Shown: one piece after another, positions 43,974-52,466 of the stretch
Layout of the letters: the number at the start of each line of letters is the position of its first letter
Numbering within the stretch: position 1 is the stretch's first letter
NCBI RefSeq assembly: GCF_000612505.1
Contig: NZ_CP004078.1
Location: 2,158,001-2,222,000, forward strand
Source: Paenibacillus sabinae T27
GTDB lineage: Bacteria; Bacillota; Bacilli; Paenibacillales; Paenibacillaceae
Direction: 5' to 3'
DNA length: 64,000 bases
Position numbers and translations under genes: made by a program
Notes under the pieces: model-generated
The model's input: the letters and a program-made list of their open reading frames with translations, nothing else
Databases searched by the model: none
What the model was told of the DNA's origin: nothing

Positions 43974-44006
43974 AAGACCCAATGACTTGTCATTGCGGTC
44001 TTTTTT
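43974..44006 (+). terminator. Intrinsic terminator
   Basis: AAGACC/GGTCTT outer and AATGAC/GTCATT inner stems, then six T. Confidence 0.9.
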
Positions 44007-44065
44007 ATTCTATTCTAAGTCTGTACAAGCTTTACGCTTGTCCTGGGGAAAGGAGAATTCACGAA

Positions 44066-44281
44066 ATGATCAGCGACGAAGAGCTGAATGAATACCGCCT
44101 CTCGGGCGAGAAAATCCGGATCGTTCGCGATGCTCTTGAGAGCAATGATGTGATCGGTATCGTCATTGCCTGGGACGACAGTCAGGTGATGATCCGCAAG
44201 CCCAGCCGGAGGGTGGTTAAGCTTGACCGGAATTATATATTTCAGCCCTATGCCGAGCCGCGGCGCCATATATTTGGATAA
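44066..44281 (+). CDS. Small hypothetical protein
   Basis: A 71-residue protein, MISDEELNEYRLSGEKIRIV ... DALESNDVIGIVIAWDDSQV ... RPSRRVVKLDRNYI-like end. The alternating hydrophobic pattern IGIVIAWDDSQVMI followed by RRVVKL suggests a small beta-barrel, possibly RNA- or protein-binding; that is a guess from pattern only. AAAGGAG lies ten bases before the ATG and a terminator follows. Confidence 0.65.
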   Translation: MISDEELNEYRLSGEKIRIVRDALESNDVIGIVIAWDDSQVMIRKPSRRVVKLDRNYIFQPYAEPRRHIFG

Positions 44282-44319
44282 AGACCGTAGGCGGACAAGC
44301 AACATAGGACCTGCAGCGA

Positions 44320-44356
44320 AGACGGCTTCCGACCACGTTCGAAAGCCGTCTGTTCT
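44320..44356 (+). terminator. Terminator between the small gene and hisC
   Basis: AGACGGCTT/AAGCCGTCT stem with CGA/TCG inner pairing and GTTCTTTTG tail; lies between convergent genes. Confidence 0.78.
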
Positions 44357-44414
44357 TTTGTTTACGCTTTTTGCCTGAGCTTCATCTCTTGGTTCCGGGT
44401 ATTTGCGGGGAACA

Positions 44415-45482
44415 CTAATGGGTGTTTTTTACTATATCCAGAATCGCGTCATAGAAAATATCCATTTCTTCATCCGTTCCGATCGTCACACGCAAATAAT
44501 TGTCAATCCGGGGTTTGGGGAAATAACGGACGAAGATGTTTTTTTCGCGCAAAGCCTCGTAAAGCGCCTTGGCCCGCAGGAACGGATGAGACATCATGAG
44601 AAAGTTCGTACTCGAATCAATGACATGGAAGTCCGCATCCCGGAGATATTCCGTCATCCGGCCTCTGGTTGCGGTAATTCTGCCGATGTAATGGGAGAAA
44701 GTGCCCGTATCTTCCAGCGACGCTATGGCTCCCGCCTGAGCGATCCAATCGACGGTGAAGCAGTTGATGCAATCCCGGACGCGGATGAGCGCTTCAATGA
44801 GACTGCGGTTTCCCATAGCCAGGCCGATTCGCAGACCCGCCAGCGACCGCGATTTGGAGAATGTGCGGATCACGAGCAGATTATCGTATTTGGGTATCAG
44901 CCCGATCGAGGATTCTCCTCCAAAGTCAATGTAAGCTTCGTCTATAATAACAACAGCTTGGCGATTGGATTGTATCAGAGTTTCCAGATCTTCCAGGGAG
45001 AGCGTTTTGCCTGTGGGGGCGTTCGGGTTGGCCAGGATAATGCCGTCATTGTCTGAGGAGAATTCACTGGCAGAGACCTCGAAGTTTTCTGTAAGCGGGA
45101 CGGTCCGGTATGACACGCCGAACAGATCGGCGTACACTTCATAGAAATTATAAGTGATATCGGGAAAGAGGATCGTATCGCCCGGATCGAAAAATGCCTT
45201 GAAGCAAAAAGCCAAAATTTCATCGGACCCGTTGCCGGCAAAAATCTGCTCCGCCGGGATACCATAGAGGCGGCTGGCCGCTTCCCGCAAGCGGGAGCAG
45301 TTCGGATCGGGGTATAATCTCAGCTTGTCGGTAACGGCTGCCTTCATCGCTTCCAGCACTTCAGGCGAAGGCGGGTAAGGATTCTCGTTCGTATTTAATT
45401 TGACCAGTCTGCCTGCCCGCGGCTGCTCTCCCGGCACGTACGGCGTAATCCCCTTGATCGTCTCGCTCCAGTATTTGTTCAT
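44415..45482 (-). CDS. hisC: Histidinol-phosphate aminotransferase
   Basis: A 355-residue class I/II PLP enzyme. KLNTNENPYPPSPEV and RLYPDPNCSRLREA are HisC-type N-terminal motifs. NPNAPTGK, VVIIDEAYIDF and RTFSKSRSLAGLRIGLA (Schiff-base Lys) form the PLP site. It transfers an amino group to imidazole-acetol phosphate in histidine synthesis, though related enzymes act on aromatic 2-oxo acids. The true start is ATG 45482 after TTGGAGG. It lies alone, outside a his operon; a second HisC-like gene is at 51303. Confidence 0.9.
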   Translation of the reverse strand: MNKYWSETIKGITPYVPGEQPRAGRLVKLNTNENPYPPSPEVLEAMKAAVTDKLRLYPDPNCSRLREAASRLYGIPAEQIFAGNGSDEILAFCFKAFFDPGDTILFPDITYNFYEVYADLFGVSYRTVPLTENFEVSASEFSSDNDGIILANPNAPTGKTLSLEDLETLIQSNRQAVVIIDEAYIDFGGESSIGLIPKYDNLLVIRTFSKSRSLAGLRIGLAMGNRSLIEALIRVRDCINCFTVDWIAQAGAIASLEDTGTFSHYIGRITATRGRMTEYLRDADFHVIDSSTNFLMMSHPFLRAKALYEALREKNIFVRYFPKPRIDNYLRVTIGTDEEMDIFYDAILDIVKNTH

Positions 45483-45653
45483 TGCCGTTCCTCCAATCCC
45501 CATCATATGGCAGCGATACCGTTCTTCTCTATGTATATGTGCGGGACAGACGCTGAGGAACCGGTAAAATCGATCTTCATTTGACGGATACCCGGCAGGT
45601 GACTGAGATTGTGGAATAGAAAGCGGATTACCCGCTTTAGGCAAACAAAAAAA

Positions 45654-45682
45654 CAGCCTGACATCGTTATGCCAGACTGGAA
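45654..45682 (-). terminator. Terminator after the gene at 45725
   Basis: CAG-CTG-CAT arms on each side of a short loop, followed on the minus strand by seven T (A tract 45646-45653). A second small hairpin AAGCGG/CCGCTT lies at about 45621-45638. Confidence 0.8.
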
Positions 45683-45724
45683 GGGCCTGCGGTTCAATAC
45701 TTCTCTTACAATATGCCGTTTCCG

Positions 45725-46159
45725 TCAGACCGGGCAGGCCACCGGATTGGATGACTCTTCCCGAGCATGAATGGAGAACTCCCCGGCAAGCCCAAGGTAG
45801 GCCCGCATCCGCAGCGTCATCTCCCGGCGAAAGCTCGGCCATTGAATATGCATCTCGCCGGCGATTCCCCGGCACTTGAACTGGGCCTCAACACCTTTCT
45901 GATCCTGCCGGATCGTTGAAACGATGATATTCTGCGACTCCAGCTCGCGTTTGACCTCTTGCAGCATGAGGGCAGTCTTCTTGGCTCCGATGGAGACCAG
46001 TTCCATATAGAGCTGAGGCATCTTGAACAGACCGCTCTTACCGATAGCCCGGCAGTCGCGTTCGAATACTTTATGAATAAACGTTAGCAGCAAATAGCTT
46101 CTGACAAGGGACAGTTCTTCCTGAGTTGCTTCACGGTTACGCTTTGCAATCGTCGCCAT
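45725..46159 (-). CDS. Hypothetical protein
   Basis: A 144-residue protein (MATIAKRNREATQEELSLVR) with a basic N-terminus and alternating helices (YLLLTFIHKVFERDCRAIG, LMLQEVKRELESQNIIV), then a beta-like segment (AQFKCRGIAGEMHIQWPSFR). GAGGTG precedes ATG 46159. It has its own terminator. I do not recognise a family. The mixed helix/strand layout and basic start could suit nucleic-acid binding, without proof. Confidence 0.68.
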   Translation of the reverse strand: MATIAKRNREATQEELSLVRSYLLLTFIHKVFERDCRAIGKSGLFKMPQLYMELVSIGAKKTALMLQEVKRELESQNIIVSTIRQDQKGVEAQFKCRGIAGEMHIQWPSFRREMTLRMRAYLGLAGEFSIHAREESSNPVACPV

Positions 46160-46273
46160 CTGAATCACCTCAATTGTAGTATGCGAACCTTTGTTCTTAT
46201 TATACATCCGTTACAGCTGTGAAAGCAATATTCCTATATGCATTTTATGAAAAAAATGTTATTTAAAAAATCG

Positions 46274-46302
46274 TTGACTGATATTTAGCGTCATGGTAAG
46301 AT
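46274..46302 (+). promoter_or_regulatory. Promoter of tRNA-Leu
   Basis: TTGACT (46274-46279) and TAAGAT (46297-46302), 17-bp spacer. Confidence 0.65.
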
Positions 46303-46340
46303 ATATCTTGTCGCCGCGAGAGCGAGCGGCCAATTGATGA

Positions 46341-46425
<85 letters not shown>

Positions 46426-46437
46426 TTCCTTAAAATG

Positions 46438-46484
46438 AAAAGGTTCATGAAACTGTTGCATAAACAGTTTTATGAACCTTTTTT
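46438..46484 (+). terminator. Terminator of the tRNA-Leu transcript
   Basis: AAGGTTCAT-AAACTGTT and its complement form a long stem around GCAT, followed by six T. Confidence 0.92.
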
Positions 46485-46565
46485 GTTTGAAGATGGTGCT
46501 CATGATCTCTTAACCTGTCGATTTGGAGTCACTTTTGAGCGCCGCGCCTCTTAAGAAAAATAACG

Positions 46566-46610
46566 AAGGGTTGTTGCCAAGCCATGTGCGGCTTAAAGGC
46601 GACAACCCTT
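46566..46610 (-). terminator. Terminator after the LLM oxidoreductase gene
   Basis: AAGGGTTGT-GCC and GGC-ACAACCCTT form a stem with AGCC/GGCT inner pairing; T-rich tail on the minus strand. Confidence 0.82.
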
Positions 46611-46648
46611 CTTTATGTGAACAGGCTTATGTGGGAAAGCCTATTATT

Positions 46649-47608
46649 TTAATCGTTCATCTCATGCGCTGGAAAATGAGGCAGCACGTATTCACCCAGC
46701 TCCTGAATAACTTCACCGGCGGGCCGGTCGCTGTCAAACAGGGCGAAGAACAGATGATTCACGCCAATGGAGCGATAGACTTCAAGCAGTTCGATCAGTC
46801 TGTTCCGACCTAGACGATATCCCAGGCGAATAGGGGTTGGCCGTTCATCCGGATTTTCCGCCAGATCGAGATGCATCGGCATCGAGAACGGACGAAAGTT
46901 CTCATTGCCGTGACGGGCGGCGGATTCACGCCATGCCGTTATCACTTCATGCTGGCGCTCCGGCGCCTGCGGGTAGTACATCCAGCCGTCTCCATGCTGT
47001 CCATGCCAGTCCAGGTCCTGCTGCGCAAAGCCGGTAACGATCGTCGGAATTCTGTGACCCGGCTTCGGGACAAGCGTCGTTTGCTCCATATGCCCATAGC
47101 TCGAATGAATCAAGGGATATTCTTCATACAGCGCTTTTTGAAGATAGCCAAATGCTTCCCTAAACTGGGTGCCCCTGCTGGGGTGATCCACTCCAAGTCC
47201 CTGAAAGTCGGCTCTCCGGTCTCCGGACGAGACCCCCATAACCAGCCTGTGGGGAAACAGCGCTTCAATGGTCGCCGCCTCTTTCGCCAGCCTTAGCGGA
47301 TGGCGAAGAGGCAGGACGAGGGCGGAAGTCCCGAGAGCGATTTTGCTCGTCTGACTCAGAAGATGCGTGCCGTAAATCAAAATATCGTAAATTTGTCCGA
47401 CCGCCGGGTCGAGAAAATTCGGATCTTTCAAGATGACGTCCCGAAGCCATAGCGCGGTAAATCCGTAATGTTCCGCAGCCTGTGCCAATTCAATCTGATG
47501 CGCCATTGTCGGTGTCTTGATTCCGTAATTCTCAAGCGGGATGTGAAGACCCAGCGTCATTTGACCTTCCCGGTACATCCTTTGATAAGCTTCATGATTC
47601 TGAAACAT
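46649..47608 (-). CDS. LLM-class (luciferase-like) flavin oxidoreductase
   Basis: A 319-residue TIM-barrel protein of the luciferase-like monooxygenase superfamily. Motifs: TLGLHIPLENYG at strand 1, AEHYGFTALWLRDV, KIALGTSALVLPLRHP, RLVMGVSSGDRRADFQGLG (typical LLM phosphate/flavin region) and IPTIVTGFAQQDLDW. It should use FMN or F420 with NAD(P)H. The ATG follows GGAGGCG. It lies 15 bp downstream of the MFS gene on the same strand, so the two are likely one operon. Substrate unknown. Confidence 0.86.
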   Translation of the reverse strand: MFQNHEAYQRMYREGQMTLGLHIPLENYGIKTPTMAHQIELAQAAEHYGFTALWLRDVILKDPNFLDPAVGQIYDILIYGTHLLSQTSKIALGTSALVLPLRHPLRLAKEAATIEALFPHRLVMGVSSGDRRADFQGLGVDHPSRGTQFREAFGYLQKALYEEYPLIHSSYGHMEQTTLVPKPGHRIPTIVTGFAQQDLDWHGQHGDGWMYYPQAPERQHEVITAWRESAARHGNENFRPFSMPMHLDLAENPDERPTPIRLGYRLGRNRLIELLEVYRSIGVNHLFFALFDSDRPAGEVIQELGEYVLPHFPAHEMND

Positions 47609-47623
47609 AGGCGGCGCCTCCGA

Positions 47624-48829
47624 TCATTTCCGTTCAAGCTTGCCCGAAATAGCGGTGAGCACAACCGCAACGATTACCATTAAAGCGCCGATCCACGGAG
47701 TGTGCACAAGACCCATCGAATCGACAACAACCCCACCGACAAAAGCGCCGATGGCAATACCGATGTTGAAAGCCGCAATATTCAGCGCCGAAGCGACGTC
47801 TACCGCAGATGGAACGTATTTTTCAGCCAGTTGAACAATATAGAGCTGAAGACCGGGCACATTCATGAAGGCGAACAAGCCCATCAGAACGACGCCAATC
47901 AAACCAGCAATTTTAAAAGGAATGAGGAACGTTAACAGAATGAGAGCTGCGGCCTGTAAAATAAACATCATCAGCAGCGCGCGGATCGGGTTTTTGTTCG
48001 CCCATTTTCCGCCGATCGAGTTACCGAATGCCACGGCTACACCGTAGGCGATCAGGATAACGTTAACCGCACCTTTACTGTATCCAGTGACATCTTCCAG
48101 GAGCGGAGTCAAGAAAGTGAAAGCAACAAACGTTCCGCCATAACCAAGAGCTGTAATCAGAAAGCCCAGCAGCAGACGACCGTTCGTGATCAGCCGGAAC
48201 ATATCCGAGAATTTGGCGGGAGGAGCTTGCTTCAAATTACGCGGGATCAGAATAGAGCTTGCAATGATTGCAATAACACCCAGCAGGGCGACGGCCCAGA
48301 ATGTTGCTCTCCAGTTGAAAGCTTGACCAATGAAGGTTCCAAGCGGAACGCCCGTAACGATGGCAATCGTCAGACCGGTAAATACTAACGCAATGGCGCT
48401 GGCTTTTTTCTCCGGAGATACCAATTGAACAGCGATCGTCGATGCGATCGAGAAAAAGACGCCGTGCGAGAAGGCTGTAATGAAACGTGCAACGAGCAGC
48501 AGCCCAAATGATGATGACATCGCGGCGGTTGCATTACCGATGATGAAGAGCACCATCAGCCACATCAGCAAAGACTTGCGGCTCATGCGATTGGTGAGTG
48601 CAGTAATGATAGGGGCCCCCACAGCAACCCCAAGGGCATAACCTGTAATAAGAAGGCCGGCCAGTGTAAGACCGATTCTCAAGTCATCGGCGATGGCTGC
48701 AAGCAGACCAACCGGAACAAATTCGGTTGTACCGATGCCAAATGCGCTAATGGCCAGGGCGAGAAGCGCCCAGTTACCCGATTTTTGCATCTCTTTAGGC
48801 TGAGACGCGGTTTGTGCGATATTGCTCAT
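47624..48829 (-). CDS. MFS exporter of the AraJ/YdhP drug-efflux type
   Basis: A 401-residue transporter with twelve helices. ISAFGIGTTEFVPVGLLAAI is the signature of the DHA1 AraJ/YdhP group, ITALTNRMSRKSLLMW is the loop 2-3 motif, and VTGVPLGTFIGQAFNWRATFW is the DHA1 motif C region. Members export drugs or sugars. It is the first gene of the leftward operon with the LLM gene and has an operator pair just upstream of its promoter. Substrate unknown. Confidence 0.9.
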   Translation of the reverse strand: MSNIAQTASQPKEMQKSGNWALLALAISAFGIGTTEFVPVGLLAAIADDLRIGLTLAGLLITGYALGVAVGAPIITALTNRMSRKSLLMWLMVLFIIGNATAAMSSSFGLLLVARFITAFSHGVFFSIASTIAVQLVSPEKKASAIALVFTGLTIAIVTGVPLGTFIGQAFNWRATFWAVALLGVIAIIASSILIPRNLKQAPPAKFSDMFRLITNGRLLLGFLITALGYGGTFVAFTFLTPLLEDVTGYSKGAVNVILIAYGVAVAFGNSIGGKWANKNPIRALLMMFILQAAALILLTFLIPFKIAGLIGVVLMGLFAFMNVPGLQLYIVQLAEKYVPSAVDVASALNIAAFNIGIAIGAFVGGVVVDSMGLVHTPWIGALMVIVAVVLTAISGKLERK

Positions 48830-48902
48830 TTGTATTTTCCTCCAATGTGATTATTTGCATTGATCCAGACTGCAACGCTCTGCATTTCCTGTGCATGGGG
48901 CT

Positions 48903-48968
48903 ATTATATAGCCGTACAATCTTCATGATAAGTACGTACTTTTTAGTGATATAGGCACTAAAAAGTAC
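48903..48968 (-). promoter_or_regulatory. Operator pair and promoter of the MFS-LLM operon
   Basis: A 33-bp palindrome with perfect 13-bp arms, GTACTTTTTAGTG (48936-48948) and CACTAAAAAGTAC (48956-48968), contains two ACT-N4-AGT cores with centres 19 bp apart (48938-48947 and 48957-48966). A TATAAT on the minus strand (48908-48903) lies about 30 bp away toward the gene. No regulator gene is adjacent. Confidence 0.78.
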
Positions 48969-49089
48969 CTGTATAAATAATTATTAAATAGTAAAGAAGC
49001 GGCACTAATTGCAGAACCTGAACGTAAGACTCAGTTTTCGGGGGCTTATTCCAGCGGCTGCCGGGCTGCTCTACATCATTTTTACAGGC

Positions 49090-49153
49090 ACTTATTGGTA
49101 CCTATAGTACTAAAAAGTACGTACTACACGAAATGGATGATTAAATCTATAAT
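49090..49153 (+). promoter_or_regulatory. Operator pair and promoter of the aldo-keto reductase gene
   Basis: ACTTATTGGT (49090-49099) and ACTAAAAAGT (49109-49118, inside the palindrome GTACTAAAAAGTAC) repeat the ACT-N4-AGT core pair with the same 19-bp centre spacing as at 48938-48966. TATAAT follows at 49148-49153. Confidence 0.72.
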
Positions 49154-49212
49154 GAAACCTGCGCCGGGTCATCGATCCGTATGAATTAGATGTGAGAATG
49201 GAGGAAGAATAA

Positions 49213-50055
49213 GTGGCTAAGAATTTGCAAGATACAGTTGCTCTTTATAATGGTGTGAGCATGCCGTGGTTTGGTTTGGGCGTATTTAAAGTGGAAGAAG
49301 GCCCCGAACTTGAGAATGCGGTCAAAACGGCGATCAAACATGGGTACCGCAGCATCGATACGGCAGCTATCTATGGAAATGAAGAAGGTGTCGGACGGGG
49401 AATTCGCCAAGGGCTTGAAGAAGCAGGCATTGGCAGAGAAGAGCTGTTCGTGACCTCCAAAGTATGGAACGCTGATTTGGGATATGAGTCCACGTTGGCC
49501 GCCTATGAAACGAGCCTGCAAAAACTGGGCCTCGACTACCTGGATCTGTACCTGATTCACTGGCCGAAAGAAGGAAAGTTCAAAGAAGGCTGGAGAGCGC
49601 TGGAAACCATTTATAAAGAAGGCCGTGTAAAAGCGATTGGTGTCAGCAACTTCCAAATTCATCATATTGAAGAATTAATGGTTGACGCGGAACTTAAACC
49701 GATGGTGAATCAAGTGGAGTATCATCCCCGGTTGACCCAAAAGGAATTACAGCAATATTGCAAGCAGCAAGGCATTCAATTTGAAGCCTGGTCGCCGCTC
49801 ATGCAGGGTGAACTCCTGGATAATCCGGAACTCAAAGAAATTGCCGATAAATACAATAAATCCATTGCCCAGATCATTCTGCGCTGGGACCTCCAGAACG
49901 GCGTTATAACGATTCCTAAGTCTACAAAAGAACACCGGATCGTTGAAAATGCCAACGTTTTTGATTTCGAATTAACTGGGGAAGATATGAAGCAAATTGA
50001 CAGTCTTAATCAAAATCATCGGGTCGGCCCGGATCCGGACAATTTTGATTTCTAA
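49213..50055 (+). CDS. Aldo-keto reductase (YvgN/YtbE type)
   Basis: A 280-residue NADPH-dependent reductase. The catalytic tetrad is visible: Asp and Tyr in YRSIDTAAIYGNE, Lys in FVTSKVWN, His in DLYLIHWP. The cofactor motif IPKSTKEHRIVENANVF near the C-terminus is typical. Homologues reduce glyoxal, methylglyoxal and other reactive aldehydes. The GTG start follows GGAGG. The upstream operator pair matches that of the divergent MFS operon, so both are probably controlled together. A terminator follows. Confidence 0.94.
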   Translation: MAKNLQDTVALYNGVSMPWFGLGVFKVEEGPELENAVKTAIKHGYRSIDTAAIYGNEEGVGRGIRQGLEEAGIGREELFVTSKVWNADLGYESTLAAYETSLQKLGLDYLDLYLIHWPKEGKFKEGWRALETIYKEGRVKAIGVSNFQIHHIEELMVDAELKPMVNQVEYHPRLTQKELQQYCKQQGIQFEAWSPLMQGELLDNPELKEIADKYNKSIAQIILRWDLQNGVITIPKSTKEHRIVENANVFDFELTGEDMKQIDSLNQNHRVGPDPDNFDF

Positions 50056-50068
50056 TATAAGAGTGAAC

Positions 50069-50108
50069 AATCCATCTCTTGAACACTTTTGAGGGGTGGA
50101 TTATTTTT
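50069..50108 (+). terminator. Terminator after the aldo-keto reductase gene
   Basis: AATCCATC and GGTGGATT form an 8-bp stem, followed by ATTTTTAA. Confidence 0.68.
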
Positions 50109-50133
50109 AATCTACGGAAAGGGGATGTAAACG

Positions 50134-51090
50134 ATGAACGGAATTGGCATAAAGGAATATGGCGATGAACAACAGCTGAAGATGATTGCTGTAGAGACAG
50201 AGCCGCTCGGACCGGAAGATCTGCTGATTACCATCAAGGCAAGCGGGGTGAACCCTGTGGACTGGAAAGTGCGGGAAGGGCTTTTGCGAGAAGCTTTTCC
50301 ATATCGTCTTCCCTTGATTTTGGGCTGGGATGCTGCGGGTACAGTGGCGGCTGCCGGTTCCAAGGTGACTGATTTTAAAGTAGGCGACGATGTCTTTTTT
50401 AGACCGGAAATGGAAAAACAGGGCACTTACGCCGATGAAATTGTGGTTCCTGCTCGCTTTGTTGCGCCAATGCCACGAGGATTGACCTATGTTGAAGCGG
50501 CTTCTCTCCCCTTGGTGGGTCTCACCGTCTGGCAGGCGCTTGTGGAAGCGGGAAATGTTCAGGCAGTGGATAAGGTGCTCATTCTGGGGGGAAGCGGCGG
50601 AATCGGTTCGGCCGCCATTCAGCTGGCCAAAGCGCGCGGCGCATATGTAGCGACGACAACCAGCTCCAGGAATATTGAATTTGTGCGCGCATTAGGGGCG
50701 GATGAAGTTCTTGCTTATGACCGGGGAACCCTGGATACAGCAACGGAATTTGATTTTATGCTGGATACGCTCGGGGGCGAGCCTTATGGGGAAGCATTGA
50801 AATTCATGAAGCATAACGGCAAGGTGGCGACCATAGTCAGCGCGCGGGATGCTGTACGTTCAACTTCTGCAGATGTATTGGAACAAGAACGTCAATTGAC
50901 CGTTTCGTTTGTTTTTACCCGCCCGGATGGAACGAATATGAATCACATCAGGGAACTGGTTGAAGCGAAAAAATTAAAAGCGGTTGTAACCGAAGTATTT
51001 CCGCTAACCGTAGACGGTGTTAAAGCCGCCCATCAGTTGAGCCGGTCAGGCCGGACACGGGGGAAGATTGTTTTGAGTAATACCAACTGA
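50134..51090 (+). CDS. Zinc-free NADP-dependent quinone oxidoreductase (MDR family)
   Basis: A 318-residue medium-chain dehydrogenase/reductase without zinc ligands. The GroES-like N-terminal domain has IKASGVNPVDWKVREG and LILGWDAAGTVAAAGSKV. The cofactor domain has ILGGSGGIGSAAIQLAKARG (Rossmann turn) and TTTSSRNIEFVRALGADEVL. These reduce quinones and electrophilic alkenes with NADPH. Next to an aldo-keto reductase, an exporter and an LLM oxidoreductase, it suggests an electrophile or quinone detoxification block. ATG follows AAAGGGGATG. Confidence 0.9.
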   Translation: MNGIGIKEYGDEQQLKMIAVETEPLGPEDLLITIKASGVNPVDWKVREGLLREAFPYRLPLILGWDAAGTVAAAGSKVTDFKVGDDVFFRPEMEKQGTYADEIVVPARFVAPMPRGLTYVEAASLPLVGLTVWQALVEAGNVQAVDKVLILGGSGGIGSAAIQLAKARGAYVATTTSSRNIEFVRALGADEVLAYDRGTLDTATEFDFMLDTLGGEPYGEALKFMKHNGKVATIVSARDAVRSTSADVLEQERQLTVSFVFTRPDGTNMNHIRELVEAKKLKAVVTEVFPLTVDGVKAAHQLSRSGRTRGKIVLSNTN

Positions 51091-51131
51091 TTAAATACAC
51101 TATTTCGACTAAATTATGGATGACTAGACTA

Positions 51132-51160
51132 TTGAAATGATAGATACCCGATGATATATT
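51132..51160 (+). promoter_or_regulatory. Promoter of the aminotransferase/ADH/MalY operon
   Basis: TTGAAA (51132-51137) and TATATT (51155-51160) with exactly 17 bp between; predicted start near 51167. Confidence 0.65.
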
Positions 51161-51166
51161 GTTAAA

Positions 51167-51302
51167 ATACAAAAACAAACTAAACATATTGGTGAAATAG
51201 AAATAATATATTCCTTTCGCTGCCAACTGGAAAACCGGAGGCCTGATTAATGTTCAGCATTAATCGGGTCTTCTTTATTTTAATTTTAGGAGGTTGAAGC
51301 TG
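51167..51302 (+). promoter_or_regulatory. Structured leader ending in a terminator hairpin (candidate attenuator)
   Basis: About 135 nt between the promoter and the first gene. Hairpin 1 spans about 51222-51242: GCC/GGC outside, CTGG/CCGG inside, AAAA loop. Hairpin 2 follows immediately: CCTGATTAATG (51242-51252) pairs with CATTAATCGGG (51258-51268), then TCTTCTTTATTTT. A terminator placed after the promoter and before the start codon suggests regulated read-through, but it may instead end the upstream gene's transcript. Confidence 0.55.
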
Positions 51303-52430
51303 ATGTCTTCAGCGTTACCCTATAAGAAGGGTCTTCACAGCATTGATCCGTATATTCCCGGCAAGCGGCTGGAGGAGGTGGTGAAGGAGCTTGGGCTTTC
51401 CAAGGTGATCAAGCTGGCTTCCAATGAGAATCCTCTGGGCTGCTCCCCCCGTGTCCCAGAAGCGGCGGTGGCTGTCCTGCAAGCCCCCTCCCGCTATCCG
51501 GACGGCGGCAATTCCGAGCTAAAGGCTGAACTGTCCCGGCTGACCGGGCTCGGTCCGCAGCAGTTCGTTATCGGGGCAGGCTCCTTTGAGCTGATTGCCT
51601 TTGTTGCGGAAACGTTCATCGGGCCGGGCGATGAGGCGATTATGCCGACACCTTCCTTCTCTTGGTACGGTACGGTTACCAAGCTGCAGGAAGGAAGAAT
51701 CATACAGGTTCCGCTAACAACGCATAATGTCGATCTGGATGCCATTAAGAGAGAAATTACAGCTAAAACAAAGGTTATCTGGCTTTGCAATCCCAACAAT
51801 CCCACCGGCACGATCTTTACAGATGAACAGCTTAGACGGTTCCTCGAGGATATTCCGTCCTCAATTGTGGTCGCCATGGACGAGGCTTACTGTGATTTTG
51901 TAACCGGCGGGCAGGGCTATCCGGATACGCTCAATTGGATCGGTCGATATCCGAATTTGATCGTTCTCCGTACTTTTTCCAAGATTTACGGTCTGGCCTC
52001 TCTGCGCATCGGGTACGCCGCCGCAAGCGAGGAAACGGCCGATTACATGAACAGATGCCGCCAGATTTTCAATGTGAACGCTGTTGCCCAAGCCTCTGCC
52101 TTGGCCGGATTAAAGGATGCCGGATTTCGGGAGAGAGTCTACGAGAACAACCGGCTGGGAAAGGAATACTTCTACAAAACCTTCGGAGAGCTGGGATTGG
52201 ATTACATTCCAACGGAAGCGAGCTTCATTATGGTACATACCGGGCAGGACAGTGATACCTTGTATCAGCAGCTGCTGAAGGAAGGCGTGATCATTCGCCC
52301 CGGATCGGCTTACGGCATGCGGGAGTGGCTTAGAATCAGCATTGGAACGATGGAAGAGAACCGCATATTTATAGAGGCGCTGCGCAAGGTGCTCAAGGCC
52401 CCGGAGGCGGCCGGAAGTTCAAAGAACTAA
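51303..52430 (+). CDS. HisC-like PLP aminotransferase
   Basis: A 375-residue class I/II aminotransferase of the HisC2 type. Motifs: IPGKRLEEVVKELGLSKVIK, LASNENPLGCSP, the PLP-binding NPNNPTGTIF, VAMDEAYCDF and RTFSKIYGLASLRIGY with the Schiff-base Lys. It is clearly different from the HisC at 44415. ATG 51303 lies about ten bases after AGGAGG; a TTG immediately after the site (51294) is less likely. It heads a three-gene operon, so its substrate may be a specialised 2-oxo acid rather than histidinol phosphate. Confidence 0.88.
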   Translation: MSSALPYKKGLHSIDPYIPGKRLEEVVKELGLSKVIKLASNENPLGCSPRVPEAAVAVLQAPSRYPDGGNSELKAELSRLTGLGPQQFVIGAGSFELIAFVAETFIGPGDEAIMPTPSFSWYGTVTKLQEGRIIQVPLTTHNVDLDAIKREITAKTKVIWLCNPNNPTGTIFTDEQLRRFLEDIPSSIVVAMDEAYCDFVTGGQGYPDTLNWIGRYPNLIVLRTFSKIYGLASLRIGYAAASEETADYMNRCRQIFNVNAVAQASALAGLKDAGFRERVYENNRLGKEYFYKTFGELGLDYIPTEASFIMVHTGQDSDTLYQQLLKEGVIIRPGSAYGMREWLRISIGTMEENRIFIEALRKVLKAPEAAGSSKN

Positions 52431-52466
52431 TTCGTTAAGAGCTTAACTTATTATTGAGGGGAGAAA

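Noticed and set aside
45483-45640. T-box leader before hisC
   Set aside because: No AGGGTGGNACCGCG-type T-box sequence or terminator before the start on the minus strand.
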